Of a DNA stretch of 64,000 nucleotides, positions 35,946-55,839 are shown piece by piece (the first letter of the stretch is position 1; each line of letters begins with the position of its first letter). The position numbers and the translations under genes were made by a program. Source of the DNA: Breviolum minutum Mf 1.05b.01. Taxonomy: Eukaryota > Sar > Dinophyceae > Suessiales > Symbiodiniaceae. The notes below the pieces were generated by a model. That model saw only the letters and a program-made list of their open reading frames with translations, was not told the DNA's origin and made no database searches. Where the stretch lies: assembly GCA_000507305.1 (NCBI GenBank), contig DF240759.1, forward strand, positions 39,806 to 103,805, written 5' to 3'.

Positions 35946-36302
35946 AGGCAATTATGAACTAAATCAGTAACTCCCACAACAGAAGAATTAGAATCATAGC
36001 TTTTCTGCAAAAACCAAGGTTCAGGGGGAAATTGCATGAGGAGTTCATCCAATGGCTGCCTGAAAGGCGCATTAGGGGCAGTCAAGGCCTTTCACTTGAT
36101 ATACCTTGATATACCTTCAAGTCAACTACAATGGCATAGCTGGAAAGCTCATCCCTCATGAAACTCTTCTTTTTTTTCGGGTGAGGTGTAAACCAGCTTT
36201 TCTTTGACCATCTTGATGCATTTTGATTTTTTTTGCCTAAAGAATCTATCTTTGGATTGCATTTTAGAAGCCAAAAACTGAGAAAATCTCCGAACGCCCC
36301 AC

Positions 36303-38282
<1,980 letters not shown>

Positions 38283-38289
38283 CGTGTGG

Positions 38290-40560
38290 CGGAAATGTAT
38301 TTTTGTAGCTGCTGGTGCCACTTTTGGTAGACACAAACAGCACTGACTTTCTGGGCCGCCTTCCACAGGAAGCGTCAATGTTGGCTCCATGACAAGATGG
38401 AAGGCGCAAGGCAAAAGGAAGGCAGATTCGTATGTATCAACAAGCGTGTCATGGTGTTGCCCTCATTCACTTGATGTCTGAAGACTGTCAAAGGGATATT
38501 CTGCCAATCTTGCCTCGTTGAACCAAAGACATCCAAGAATCACTCTTGCTTGTGGAAATGTGAAATCTCAGCTCTTCTGACACCCGTGGCTACGAGCTAC
38601 ACACCCTCAAAGAACCAAAAAGCATGACCCCTTTTTCGATGTCAATGCAATGAGACATCTCCGGTGGTCAAGAAGTCGAAGCTGGTTCACACGCTGTCCT
38701 CTTCTTCATTGCAACGAACCTGTTCAAAAAGATCCCCAACAAAACACACTGTTAGCATATAAATAGAATGTAAATAGTCTGAAGTCCATTTCTTTTGCCC
38801 CCTCTTTAAATCCCTTTAAAAAAATGGATAAATGGATGAAGCTAGCCAATAGACTTGCCCGGAAAACCGCGGGCGCTCAGCTTTCGAATCCTCGAGACAG
38901 ACTGCCTCGGTTTTCGTTGCCAGAGTCTCCTGAGTCTCCTGCACCTGAAACCCCCAAAAGCACCATTGCATCTCGATGAAGTGCCGTCTAGATATATGGA
39001 ACTCCAAAAGAGCTGTTGAATTAAACCATCCAATATATACAAAATAAATGAAAAAAATAGAGATGCATTCCAGTGCCATTGTGGCTGAAACTGGCAGATT
39101 CCTACCTCAGTTGGCACAGGTGATCAAGGTCCAATTAACGCTGTCCTTTGTGGAAAATGCATTGAATCTGCGGATTCATCTGGGAAATGCCACCTGAGTA
39201 ACTGCACAACGCTCTAGCCCCTCAATCCTATGCAGCAAACCATTTGATTCAAACGGTTCGAAGATTTCATGCAGGAAGCTGCTTAAAAAAATCAATGTCA
39301 ACCTTCGTGTCAGAAACCATTGGGATGAACCACATGAACTTAAATTTGAATCTTTTGTTCCAAAGACCAAAGCAGCTTCATTCCATGAATCCTGGTCAAG
39401 AGAAGCCTTTAAATACTTCTCTGAAAGAGGATTAAGTTGCACTTGGAGGATTTGCAATGACAGCAAAGTGCCATTGCCACAATGTGCTATCTCAATTCAA
39501 CTCCCAAGCTACTCTTCCATGTCTCAAAACGATGAAGGATTCTCAAGAAGAATTTAATTTTCTGAATCTTGCGATGCCGGCGATGCCTTGAAGAGTCACC
39601 AAACTTTGTACATTGAAAAACCGGCACATCGGCACATCCTCCACGGAGCTCGGGATTGCAGAGAGTCACTTCGAGAAGCAATCGGGAATACTTTCACAAC
39701 AGTTTCCTCTTGTTAACCAATCATTTTCAATCACGTGGATTCAGCAATAATTTCATGGGCTTCCCTTTGCTTCCCACAAACATCTCTGAAAGTGCTGGAA
39801 AAAGTGCACTTCATCTTCTCAACTCAACACATCAGGTGATCATCTTCCTACAGGCTGGCAGTAGGTGGCAGACCTGGCGACAAAACTCGATGGAAATCTG
39901 GGATTCTTGATGCAGTTGCGGAAAACCTCGCCTTGCGGATAGCCTTCACCTGGAGCAGGTTTGGCACAAGGATGACTTCTACCAGCAATGGCCGCGACAC
40001 CACAAGCACAAAGAGATCTTCAGAACAAATCGTCTTCTTGGTTGCTTCAATCGAAATGTTTGAACTACTTAAAATCTGTTTGATGTGTGACTTGGTGTAC
40101 AATCTTCCCTGGGATGTGCAGCTCCCAAGGATGTCTGGCCTTGTTTCAAACGGCCTGGCTGAAGTAGCCGGGCTGAAACATTCTTAAATTGTAAAAAATT
40201 AGTTGCAAGGCAGTGTATTTTCCTACACAAGAAGCCCACCGCCATTGTGTTCTCAAGAAAATTAGGATACCATCATGATGTGCCCCAGCCTCGAATTTGT
40301 TGGGGCCTACACACAGGAGATGCTGCTCTGAGATTGGGATTCAGTCATGGCCCCATGTCGTTGCTGCAGTTCGTGGACATACATCTGATCGCATTAAAAT
40401 AAGGGAGGTTTGAAAGGTATATAAGTAAAGAGTACGCTGAACGTTGTCTTGGCGTGCCTGTTCACGATGTTGCCATTCACAGCCTGAAACACTGCTCCAA
40501 GTCATTCAGATCCGATCAATGAAATCAAATCCATACATATGTGTGTATATATATATCACA
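38290..40560. other. no supported gene
   Basis: Minus-strand frames at about 38955-38850 (VQETQETLATKTEAVCLED) and about 40040-39950 (DLFVLVVSRPLLVEVILVP) may be exons. Neither is recognised. Confidence 0.3.
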
Positions 40561-40704
40561 TACAAGATGGACTCTTGAAAAAGGACTTGCCTCTCGTTCG
40601 GAGAGCCGCCGAATAAACTGAAGGGCCGCTTGCACTGCCGGCAATGAAGGCCCCTGTCACCAGTTGGCGTTCACAAAGCTCAATCTGAGCTGATTCAAAT
40701 GGGC

Positions 40705-42520
40705 CTGAGGAACAAGTACATCCACCATGTACTTTCCAGAGGAGCACTTATAGACCTGGACCGTCAACCTCGAACAAGCACTACGAAAAGCTGGGATTGT
40801 TTGCTTGAGGCCAAACCCTGTGGAAACTGAAGAATATATGCACGGGACAACGTTGAAACTGAAAATGAAGGAATCCTCATTTTCATCTTCCGGTCCATAT
40901 TAGAATTTCGCCGAAGGAACGCGGTTTGGGGAATGCCTTCGATTTGAAAATCACTTGCAATTTGCAAACTCAGTGCGAAACATGATACCCATCTGATGGA
41001 CCAGCGGCCGGGCACGGACACGCCAAGGGGTGACGTTGTGCCACTGGCGACATGGCGTAACATGCGACTGTTTGTGGTGAAACTGTAGCGCTTTTCAATG
41101 TGCCTCGTAGCCGAGGTCCTTCAGGTTTGCAAGGACTTCCGTCATCAAAACCGAGGCCTGAAAGTCCGGAACTTGATTCGAATTCCCCCGGTTCCTAAAT
41201 GCATCTTTTTGCGTTTCAGATTGGAGCATGATTCAATACTGATCTTGGTTGATTCACACAGTTTGGATGTTTTTGTTGGTGATCTTTATCTACAGTTTTG
41301 ATTATTTGTGTTCCGTCTTCTCAATAGGAATGGAAATCAAAACAAAGTAAAAGTGACGCGTTTCGATGGGGCTATCTCACCTCCATGATTGCCTCCAAAC
41401 CAAGCCGCCAAGGACACTCCGGTGCCATTGTTGCCTGCTACATGACAGATGAGACATTGAAAATAGTTGAACCATGAACCCTCTGTATTCACTCCTGGCT
41501 CAGCATTCCAGAGCGATCTGCCGACACCGCTTTGTACACGGGCGCTGCACGCTCCTTGCATGGTAAGTTGGGGATTCAGACCGGTAGCAGCAGCTTTCAT
41601 CTAGTCTCCATGAGAGGGATGCTCTAAGTATCGCATGTTGTTACAATGTAAGGTGTGTGATGTTTTTCCTTGCACAGGATCTGACTTGGAGCATCGAAAA
41701 TAGCGAAATTCTTGAGGAAGTCAAAAAGCATTCGGAATTTCAAAGTGATCAAAAATCGACTTTTGATCACTTGGAACATTGCTTTTGCTGCTACCGCCTG
41801 GTCGAAGTTCCTGGAGACATTCAGGACTTCCTGCAGACATGCAGCAAAGATGTGGTTGTCAACAAAAAAAACATCTATTATCATCTATTAATCAGTGAAA
41901 CTCGGCACTTGTTTCTTCCAAAAATTTCCAAAAAGGTGTCTAAACTGAAAAAAACATCTCTGTGTGGCCTCGTCATCAAACATACGTAGGGCATTAGCTG
42001 TACAGGGATCCTGCAATACAGTTCATGTTGACATGGGCACATGACCCATCCACACTGCCACTGCTGTCTTGGACCTTGGGTTTCTTGAATTTGCAACAGT
42101 AACCAGCTGATCAAGAAGTTCAAAGATTTCGAATCTTAAGTTGCTCGTTTTCAGCTGTAGGGCCTTCCGCAATAAGTTGGAGAAGCTGCTTTGCTTCGAA
42201 GCACGATCTGCAAGCAGGTGGTATGCAACCTGCTCCAATTTCTGACAACAGACGAGTTGCCAAGGCCATTTGAAAGGCCCAAAGTGGTCCGGACTTCATA
42301 TGCATATGGCAACAAAAACAAACTAACAAAATCCAGCCAAAAAAATGAGAAAATGCAAGAATGTATTTCAATATACTAAGGGCCCCAAAAAAAGGCGAGC
42401 CAAAAAAGATCTTGGTTGCACCTTCTCCTCAGGTTTCAGATTTTCTCTATCGGCAATCTTCGTGCCCATCAAATCTTCCAGCTCTTCCAAGATGTCATTT
42501 TGGTACTCCTCAAGGGGAAA
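40705..42520 (-). CDS. AMPK/SNF1 alpha: C-terminal UBA-like and KA1 exons
   Basis: This is the 3' part of the kinase gene that begins at 47803. Exon at 42229 to about 42200 (GAGCAG|GTT) encodes VAYHLLADR, the end of the UBA-like autoinhibitory segment in AMPK/SNF1. Exon 41157-41104 encodes ASVLMTEVLANLKDLGYE. Exon 41043-41009 encodes WHNVTPWRVRA. Exon from 40768 to about 40705 encodes LTVQVYKCSSGKYMVDVLVP. The last three together match the KA1 fold (family pattern: MTEVYKAL..L..EWHQVSNYRV, then SLQLYQV....YLLDF) and join in phase (54 nt; 35 nt; GC donor). KA1 binds the beta and gamma subunits. A possible exon at about 42520-42433 (DILEELEDLMGTKIADREN) lies between. The last codons are not placed; coding may extend to about 40.6 kb. 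Confidence 0.72.
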
Positions 42521-42789
42521 TGTGTATTTCTATGGAGGTGATGGCCATACATGCCTTGCTTTTGCTGGAAATACTTGGCTTATTGGTCATGAAAGAAACT
42601 CTCATTGAAGCATCAAAGTTCAAACTATGGCACAGATGGAAGACAATTAGATGGACAGTCACTTAGAGAATCTTACCCCTGTCCATTGTTGGAGGGATGA
42701 GATGACGAATAATGAATAAATCTCATTAAATCCGCCGAAATTTCTTGTTAGGCTCCCGACAAGCTTTTCAGCCGCCAGGTTCAGCGGCG

Positions 42790-47803
<5,014 letters not shown>

Positions 47804-49320
47804 CTCCACAACACAATCTGGATCACATCAGAAGAGTTCTCGGCTCCACCGGTTGAGCGCTTTTCGGCTGTGAAAATGTTGGCTAGCTTTGGTTCATGGA
47901 AACTTTGAGTCAGGGTCAAGCCATACAAAGCACGCAGTTGGTTGGTTGTGACATGATTAGGCTGCAGGGTACAGAGTTGCAAAAGCTTTTTTGGGGGTTT
48001 AGGGTTGAGGATGCTTGGAAGGGACATTGGAAAAACTGGGTTGAGCTTCACAAAACAAAGCTGCATGGTTGCACAGGAAGATATTCCCTTTGAGCAGAAA
48101 TGTGGCAGGACGTCAACATCTGTTGGTCGCATCATGATGTTTGAAACGCGTGTGGCAAACTCGAGGTAGAGCAAAATCCTGTGAAAATTGTGGCCCACAG
48201 GCCCTGACAAAAACATACACTTGCTGCTTGCAAGCAGACACCTCACCTATTTTTGCAAAGCTCAAAAATTCTAAGCTGTGCACTACATTGACCAGTACAG
48301 AATGGGCAGTCAAACTCATCCCGTGGACGTGGACGGCAGATTCGCTTATTTCCGCAGCATCTGCAGCCACTCTCAGTGCTGGTTGATGGTCCGCAGGGCA
48401 TCCTCCAGCTTGGCACTATCAAAAGGAAATGTAAAAAAATAGTGGAGCTGTTCGATGCTGCCGTGCCTGCAAGCAACTGGTGTAATGCTTGAGGGCCTGC
48501 ATGATATCATCATCAGCCTGCAAGCAGGAAAGCTCGGAAAATCATGTCCTTCCAATCTCCCATCTCAACTTTTTTTGGTATGCCTTTTGACAGTTCATGA
48601 ATTTCACAATTTCAAGACTATGGAAATTGACTCCAATTCACTGTTTTCGGTCCAGCTGCAAAATGAATTGCAATGTCGCCCTGTCGCATCACTTCGTCCA
48701 AGCCTGCGTTCGAGCCTTCTTCTCTACCGCCAGCATAGCTTTGATGCCAGAGACCTCTGCATCAAAGTTGCTCCACTGGACAACAGACTCAACAGACCTT
48801 GTGTTTCCTTTTCAGGAATTCCCAGTTTCGGTCCGCCGTGAAATTGATGGATTCGCCTGCTCCTCCACATAACTGTAGATCTGTTCATCGCCTCTGAAGC
48901 TGACGAAAAGAAACTTGGGGAAGATTCCGATCTGTTCATCACTCGTTACAGTCTTAACGAATCTACTGGCAATCTTCGATCATTTCTTGGGTGAAAACAT
49001 GTTTCAAGCAACGCAGCAACACAGTTCTTTTGGGGGAGGCCTGTTTCACTTCGCTGTTTCAGCCCATCTAAACGCGCTCGAAGACTCTGATACCTGGGCG
49101 TTGAAGGCGTTGTAATACAGTAAAGATACTCATGTTTGATGATGTTCATGGAAATCCTTCATTGGTGGGGTGCAGGATAGGTTGGCAATCTCGTGGAGAA
49201 GTTCCAATCTTTCTAAAGTGGTCGGATCAAAATTCTATGAGAAACGAGACTTTTTGAACCTTTGTGGAAAAAACATCCAAAGCTCCCATTGTGTCAGATT
49301 GTTCTTTCTCCACAGGCTCA
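47804..49320. other. upstream region of the kinase gene; no gene seen
   Basis: Frames reach 149 codons on the minus strand but have no motifs. There is no TATA-like or other promoter signal I would call. Confidence 0.4.
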
Positions 49321-49326
49321 TTAGTT

Positions 49327-50842
49327 TCAGTACATATGCATGGTCCTTGCCAAGCGTTTGGCCAACTTTCGATGAAGAAGAGGTCGCCAAAGGCGCATTG
49401 CAAGGGTAAGACCAACAGCATAGGCAACACCTTGAAGAATCAAATCTAAGATCGGTTCCACCATCACAGAGAGCTTTGCACTTCGCTGAACCGAAGAGAG
49501 TATGGAAAGGACAACATGTGAACCAGGGGCCAAAACAAGAAGAACGGTAAGGATGGCAAGAATTGCTGGTGATGACATGCAATCCCATCTATGATGCGGA
49601 TAAAAAAGAAACCCTTGATACCAGGATGCTCCAATAAAGTAATATAAAGCAGCAAGGACAAATATGCAATGAGTCCAGGCGCGATTGCATTTTACACAAT
49701 GGCATATTCAAACCAATGAAGGCTACAAATAGAAGTGGAACATTCCAATAGAAAAATACCACCTCCCAGGTATATGGAAACATGCATGACATTTCGACAG
49801 GAACCAACGAGGCAGCAGCAGATGAGACTGTTTCCCCATCATAAAACCCATGACCAAAGAACTGCCAGCCTATCAGAAGAGCCATGGCGAGAAACATGCA
49901 ACGCACCACACAAGAGCCAAGTTGGCTTACTCCATTGACAAGTGAGCCAAATTGAATTTCATAGGCTCCATAAATCAGCTGAGAGCCAGGTAAGTACACC
50001 AGCAGCGGTGACAAATAGATTGCTGGAACCTCACACATCTCAGCCTTTAGAATTTTGGATACCAAAGGGGTCGATACACCCACCACCAACGCCACAATGA
50101 ATGCTTCCAAATCAGCCCATTCCTGGCTGAAGTGTCTGCAGAAGATCTGTGCAAGCACAGCCAATGGTAGAATGATGGCGACTGCTGCAGCATCACGCCA
50201 GCTTCCCATGAAGGCTGCAAGTGACGCAAGGATGCTCAGGGCACAGAAGGAAAGGTAGTGGATACAAACACTATAAGGAGGACGCAGTTCAAAAATATCG
50301 TCGAGCAAATCTGACGCCCCTTGAACACTTCCAACTCGCATCATCATCAAATTTGCCAAACTAATGGTAGATGCGAGTTTGTCTGCATTGATGCCTCTTG
50401 CAAACGGCACTGTGTGCACTATCCCGCCAAAGGATGCATGAATGTTCCTTGTCCCAACCTCAAAGTGGACCACTGGTAACTCTATCGCAGTACACACTTG
50501 AAAAACCACGTCTTCAGTATCTGCTGCGCTTTGGCCGAAGCTGATCATTGCTAGGCTCAATTTGAGAATGAATATCACAGGGACTCCTAAGGGGCCAAGC
50601 CCTTGCTCATCATATAAGCGTTGTATGTCACTTTGTGTGAGGATCTGCCCCGGCGCTAAAGCTCTTTGCAGCCGAGACTGTCTCAAACTATCTTGTAGTC
50701 CCTCTTCTGCCCTTTCGATTGTAGAGAGGGAGGTGACAGAATCCTCCACACTGGAAAACCCTCCATGGCAGTCCACATACAAAATAGGCAAGCTCTCCTT
50801 CCATATGTTCTCCGACTCATCATCAGATTCAAAGCTTGCCAT
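49327..50842 (-). CDS. ThrE-family (DUF1212) threonine/serine exporter-like membrane protein
   Basis: A long exon from ATG at 50842 runs to about 49700 (about 380 residues). It holds the ThrE core MISFGQSAADTEDVVFQVC, ELPVVHFEVGTRNIHASFGG and LASTISLANLMMMRVGS, then membrane segments near residues 203-243 (FCALSILASLAAFMGSW, AVAIILPLAVLAQIF), 252-268 (FIVALVVGVSTPLV), 280-300 (YLSPLLVYLPGSQLIYGAYE), 312-335 and 363-382. The C-terminal part resumes in another frame, about 49574-49327 (AILAILTVLLVLAPGSHVVL, DLILQGVAYAVGLTLAMRLW), ending TGA. Between them, about 49700-49590, lies either an intron (candidate TTGT|GTAAAA to CACCAG|C) or a frame error. ThrE proteins export threonine and serine in bacteria; eukaryotic homologues are best known in fungi. 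An acidic, Ser-rich N-terminus of about 70 residues precedes the core. Confidence 0.85.
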
Positions 50843-50849
50843 TTCACAG

Positions 50850-53800
50850 CTTCACGAGCTTCTCAAGAAAGCCACTATGGAATTGACTTGGAACTGGCTG
50901 GCTCGTAGCGACTGGAGTAGATTTATATCTATCTCAATCTAGTCTTTGAATCCCTGGAAATCACTTTTTTGGATGGTGGAGTCTTACAAACAAGTAGTTC
51001 TCCAGCAAAATTATGCTAATACTATTTGATTTAACCATAGCTGCATACCACACACATGTCTGCTACACTGAAGCGTTCTCCTACCCTTCTGGTTTCGTCC
51101 CAATAAACTCCCCAAAAGAAGTGTTGTTACCACATCAACCGTGATGTCTGCACTGGGTCTCCGCGCTTCTGCTCACGCTGTTGCGCTTGCGTCAGAATTA
51201 GGGTGCGAGTCTGGGCCTGCATCTGTTAGACTGTCACTGGTAACAGGATCAACTATGGTCCTTGTCATGAAAAGATAGACTCGCGGCACTTCATATCATA
51301 TCACTGACATTCATTGACACTGTCTTCTATTCTGATTTCTTTCTACTTAGACTGTCGACTCATCAAAAGTCTCTGCATTCCGGCCCTCCAAAACTGATCA
51401 CTGACTGTCTTGTTCCCAAATGCCTCGCACTCTGACAACTGCTTTGCAAATGCATCTGTACGATGGGCCCGATCCTCGTCAGCATATGGAAAAGAAAAAC
51501 AGCCGAAGCTGCTAAGACGGGATGAAAAATGTGGGAACCTGGCAATAGGTATTTTATTCGGAAGTCCAATGTGAACTTGATGAATGACACTCAATGACTT
51601 TGAGTGGAAAATAGAACTCTTGCAGCTGAAGTGCTTCTCTTTCTTGGTCCAAGTTCAACTTGCAGGTGCTTACCTCCTGTCAAAGCACCACCAAAAGAGA
51701 CAAAAAAACTGTAAATGCGAGCTAATGCAGCCGGAAGACTCGGATCTTAGAGGAAATGTCACAAAGGGATCAGCCAAGTCACCGCACACCCGAAAGGAAG
51801 GACTGGATTGGATTGTGTATCTTTGTCTGGCCCATGTCCTGCTTTAATCGTTGATTTCGGTGACTGACATCCTGGTGAGTCGCAATTCTACAAGCTAAAA
51901 AAGCTCACAAAGAAGGAAAAATCACCTAAGAACTCACTTGATTCACAGCTAATTCGGCTCATACCTGCATGTGTTTCTCCCTCGTCAATGCAAAGTTGTG
52001 CTCCACTGCTGACATTCTTTGGCCAAGCATTGCTACACCTGCAGTTTGCCAAAAAAAAAATGGCACCCAGAAATTACCTAATTACCTCTTGCAAATAGTG
52101 AGAAGAGAAACCATCCATTTCAAAAAACCCTGCAATTGCCAGCCTGAAAGAAAAATGAGTCCAAAGTTTCACGCAACATTCAAAGTTGGTCAAATCACCG
52201 TTGAAGATGTACCAAAATCTAGGTCTTCCCGACTGGACTCCAAACGGTCCAACTTCTTCATGAAAACGGAGTCCAGTCTCTCCTTCAGGAGTCTCAAGTG
52301 ACAAACCCACCATCCCCCAAGTAAAACGCATCGAAATTGCTATTGGAGATGCGGGATCTGTGTGGCAAATCACATCTCCTGTAGGGCCTCTACTTGTGAC
52401 TCAAACATCATCCCCAAGGCTTTGTTCGCCTAGGATGGCCAAACTGATCCAGCACAAAACAAAGGGTGGGAAGTCTGTTCGTGATTTTGGGGATAGACTT
52501 CGGGGTGGTGGTGGTGGTGCAATGACTGAGCTGCAAGAATTCACAGACTTGCCAAATGCCATGTCGGGTATCTTGGTGCTATATATGGATGTTTCCAAAA
52601 ATAGGGGTACTCTTGAAGGCTGCAACAAGGAGAAGTCGCAACAAACCACATGGGGCCTCTTGTCTCTCTTTGATCTCAGACTGGACGGATTGGACCACTC
52701 TTTCCATGCTTTCCCTCACGCCTGAGGAAGATCATCCAGCAGCAACAATACAAAAAATAACACCCAAGGACATCTTCTCAGGACCCCCACCATTGAGCTT
52801 AGAACTACCTTTATCAATTCGATTCCTGCAAGAGGCGCAAAACATGTCAAGTCACCTGTGACAGGATTTGGCTGGAAAACTCACTTCTCGACATGTTCAA
52901 CTCTTTGCATCTTGGCCTTATCTCCTCTTCCCATTGCTCATGCTTCTCCAAGGAATTCTTGCCCTGGCAAGTTCTCAGCTTGGTGTAACTCAGGGACCAC
53001 AACTACAGCACCACCTGCAAAGGCAGTTGGATGCTGCTCTCGTTCCTTAGTCAACGAGATGACTTCAGGGATTTAGAGAAAAACACTGAGACTTTAGATT
53101 TCAACCCAGCCGCACAAGTTTTGGTTCTAAGTCTGCATCGGACGGACAGTGTCCATGGCACAAGAGCCAGCATGCTCTCAAGAGTTCAATTGTGACATAT
53201 TTTTGCAAGACCATTCTGACACTGTGTGAATTGTGAATTTAGAGGCATAAGTTATGAGAATGATCTGAAGGGCTGTCAGGAGGCTCCCATCTCGTCGTCG
53301 CGAACTAAAAAAGAAACCCACTCTGAAACCCGTCGCTCCACGATCGCAGACTCCACTGATCGGGCCAGAATGTCCGACCAGAAATGGCACGCAACTCACT
53401 TCCTTGCCAGTGCTCCAAAAAGGCTCCTGGTCATGCAACAGAGAGTCTCCATGACATTTCTTGCGCTTCGCATGACTCTGCCAAGCAGAAATGTGAAACC
53501 GACATCGGGGGCAAACTAGGCACAGATACATCCGCATCCAAAGCAGAAAATCTCGCTAATGAGACACAACTCATTGACTGACATGAACCGAAATCTTCGT
53601 ATTACATTTCCATCACAGTTTCTCTGCTTTGGAAACCTGGTAAAGCTGTCTTTATGCAGCACACAGCTGAAGTTGGCTCAGGTGACGTTGAGTCCCTCTC
53701 AGGACTCCAATGGAACTGACCTGCCCATCACACTGGCCAAGCTGTAAACAGCACAGGCATGCACTGGACAACTTCGTAACAAAGTGTAAGTGGAACAAAA

Positions 53801-55140
53801 GTAGAGATGAAATATAGAATAATATACAGTAGATAGTAACGAACCGGATAGTACTCATCAATGCGCAAAACAAAAATCAATAGACTGTTTGTTTGCTCCT
53901 GACAGCTCAACAGAAACCTCTGAAGCTATTCCAATGGCTTCGTTCTCTGTTTCATTGCAGTGTCCTGTTTTCTCATCGGCTTAGGTCAAGGCTCATCCGC
54001 TGAATTGATGTAAAATCCTGAACTTTGAAGCAGGGTTGCTAGACAAAATCACTGCATTCACCTTGAAACAAACTAGAAAGCAACAGAAACCTTCAAGCAC
54101 ACCTTATAGCCTTTTAGTCAAGCGCCATCTCAACACATTAAACAAAATTCCGGTGAGATTCCAAACAGAGAGAGAAGTATGTTACATGTTGGAGCACCTC
54201 CTTTGGAACTTTCCCTGAACTGTGCCCAGAACCTGTCCCGGAACCTGGCTGCCTTACCCTCTCACGACCCCTCCAGAAAACCTTCCCTCGATGTATTGGC
54301 TGAAACAACCAAGTCATAGCATTCTGTTGCTGTGAAAGAGTTTTCTACTAAACTGACCAATCAAGAAAATATCCGAACTACCCCAAAAAGAAGTGGATGA
54401 TGCATAAACAAATCAAAGGCCTCAAGATATCAAAGGCCTCGAAATTGCAATCGGTCCCATCTGAATGCGATCTGAATGCCGTGTGACAAGTGCTGCAAAG
54501 TTGCTACTTGGTCCAGGGAGCGGCAAAGGTTGGCTATCCTCTGGGCGCCAAATCATTTGCCTACAAGAACATTGCAACTGGTATGTCAACTCAAAAAGGT
54601 ATCCATCTTGAAGGATATCATTGATATCGGTATCATCTTGGTTTTCTGATTTGTACTCCTTTCCAATGATTGCCCATCAGTTTTGCTGCCAAGCAGCCAG
54701 ATTTGTGGCTGAACTGCAAGCTGCAAGGCTTGCATGAAGCGAAAGCCATCAAAGCGGGCATTTTGAGCCTTGGCAGCTGGGGATACCCAGGCCCATTGCC
54801 GCCAGGTTGCCGCCGGGTAGCCTTGCTAGGCCCCGAACGGCATCGCAACAAAGGCGACAACGACAGTCCTGCTGGGAGGCGAAAGTCCATGCATAGGCCT
54901 GGAAAGATCCAAAAGACGTGCTTAACAATGCTTCACATACGTTCCAGTCAGAGCATGTCGTTGCTAGTTCGTTATTTGTGAAGGAAGAGGGTGAGTTTTC
55001 AAGCACATTTCATTTGAAGCATCACTCTAAATAACCCGCATAGGGGCTCGCACCAAAGATCCTGCGTTCACCAGCTGCCAAGCCTCCTAGCAAGCAAGAG
55101 TCTTGCTGAATTGCTGAGAGAGCATCCACTAACGCCCAAT
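50850..55140. other. unassigned; scattered exon candidates on both strands
   Basis: Minus 52373-52130 is open for 99 codons (PIAISMRFTWGMVGLSLETP, GPFGVQSGRPRFWYIFNGDL) and loo­ks coding but unknown. Minus about 53520-53440 reads VCPRCRFHISAWQSHAKRKK, a possible zinc finger. Plus 52430-52565 reads AKLIQHKTKGGKSVRDFGDR. None can be joined. The rest shows nothing. Confidence 0.3.
52573..52613. mobile_element. partial end of the 4.7-kb MITE family
   Basis: ATATGGATGTTTCCAAAAAT followed by AGGGGTAC matches the left end of the element at 4707. The opposite end is absent, so this is a truncated copy. Confidence 0.65.
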
Positions 55141-55146
55141 GCATTT

Positions 55147-55818
55147 TTAAGGTGGTCCAAGCAGCTTCTCAAACTCAGTGCTGTCCAGGTAGTCTGAGGA
55201 CTCTTCAGAGCAGACTGGTCTGGGATCTCGAATTAAATGAGCCCAAAACAGTTTGCTACCTATTCCAGGCTCATTCGTTTCATTAACTGGAAGTGCCTGA
55301 CCGATCATCGGCCCAGACGCACCGGGGTTGTGGAGCGTCAAGGGCAAAACTTCTGGCACAGAATCAACTATACACATGGGTGAAATTTGTGGTTCTTCTT
55401 TAGGCCATTCAATGGGTGCGATGTCACTGGTATCATCAAGAGTATCACTCTCAGAGTCAGACATGGCAACAGCATCTGGGACCTTCGAAAGCTTTCCGGT
55501 TTCAAGCCACTCTCTCGCTTCAGAACGGCTAGCAGTACTGTCCTCCACCGCCATACGTTCCAAGATCTCAAGCTCCTTCTCAGCAGCCAACAAGTGCCTT
55601 TCGAACTGTTGCAGGTGATGCCTGCGTTGATCCTCCTTGTTTTTGAAATGCCTTTGCAGTTCTTCCACCTGCTGCTCTGCTACCTCCAAGACTTCTTTCA
55701 GCCCTTTTTGCATAGATCGTTTGGAGCGATGTTCAATTGATTCACAGACTGAATGCCAAGCGGTCGCAATCTCTGCAGGAACATTCAGTTGCCGCAAATC
55801 ATGAGCCACCCGTGCCAT
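55147..55818 (-). CDS. coiled-coil protein with acidic C-terminal half (hypothetical, 223 residues)
   Basis: Open from ATG at 55818 (MARVAHDLRQLNVPAE) to TAA at 55147; the frame also stays open upstream for a few codons, so the first exon may start earlier. Residues about 30-100 form a heptad-rich helix (SMQKGLKEVLEVAEQQVEEL, QQFERHLLAAEKELEILERM) typical of a coiled coil. The rest is acidic and proline-containing (SDSESDTLDDTSDIAPIEW, SSDYLDSTEFEKLLGPP). No catalytic motif is seen. An upstream minus-strand frame at about 56150-56030 (MMQLQQLLLRKLLGYLGEKD) could be an earlier exon. Function unknown; an adaptor or structural role is only suggested by the coiled coil. Confidence 0.6.
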   Translation of the reverse strand: MARVAHDLRQLNVPAEIATAWHSVCESIEHRSKRSMQKGLKEVLEVAEQQVEELQRHFKNKEDQRRHHLQQFERHLLAAEKELEILERMAVEDSTASRSEAREWLETGKLSKVPDAVAMSDSESDTLDDTSDIAPIEWPKEEPQISPMCIVDSVPEVLPLTLHNPGASGPMIGQALPVNETNEPGIGSKLFWAHLIRDPRPVCSEESSDYLDSTEFEKLLGPP

Positions 55819-55839
55819 GGCTTGGCCGCAGCTCAAGAT

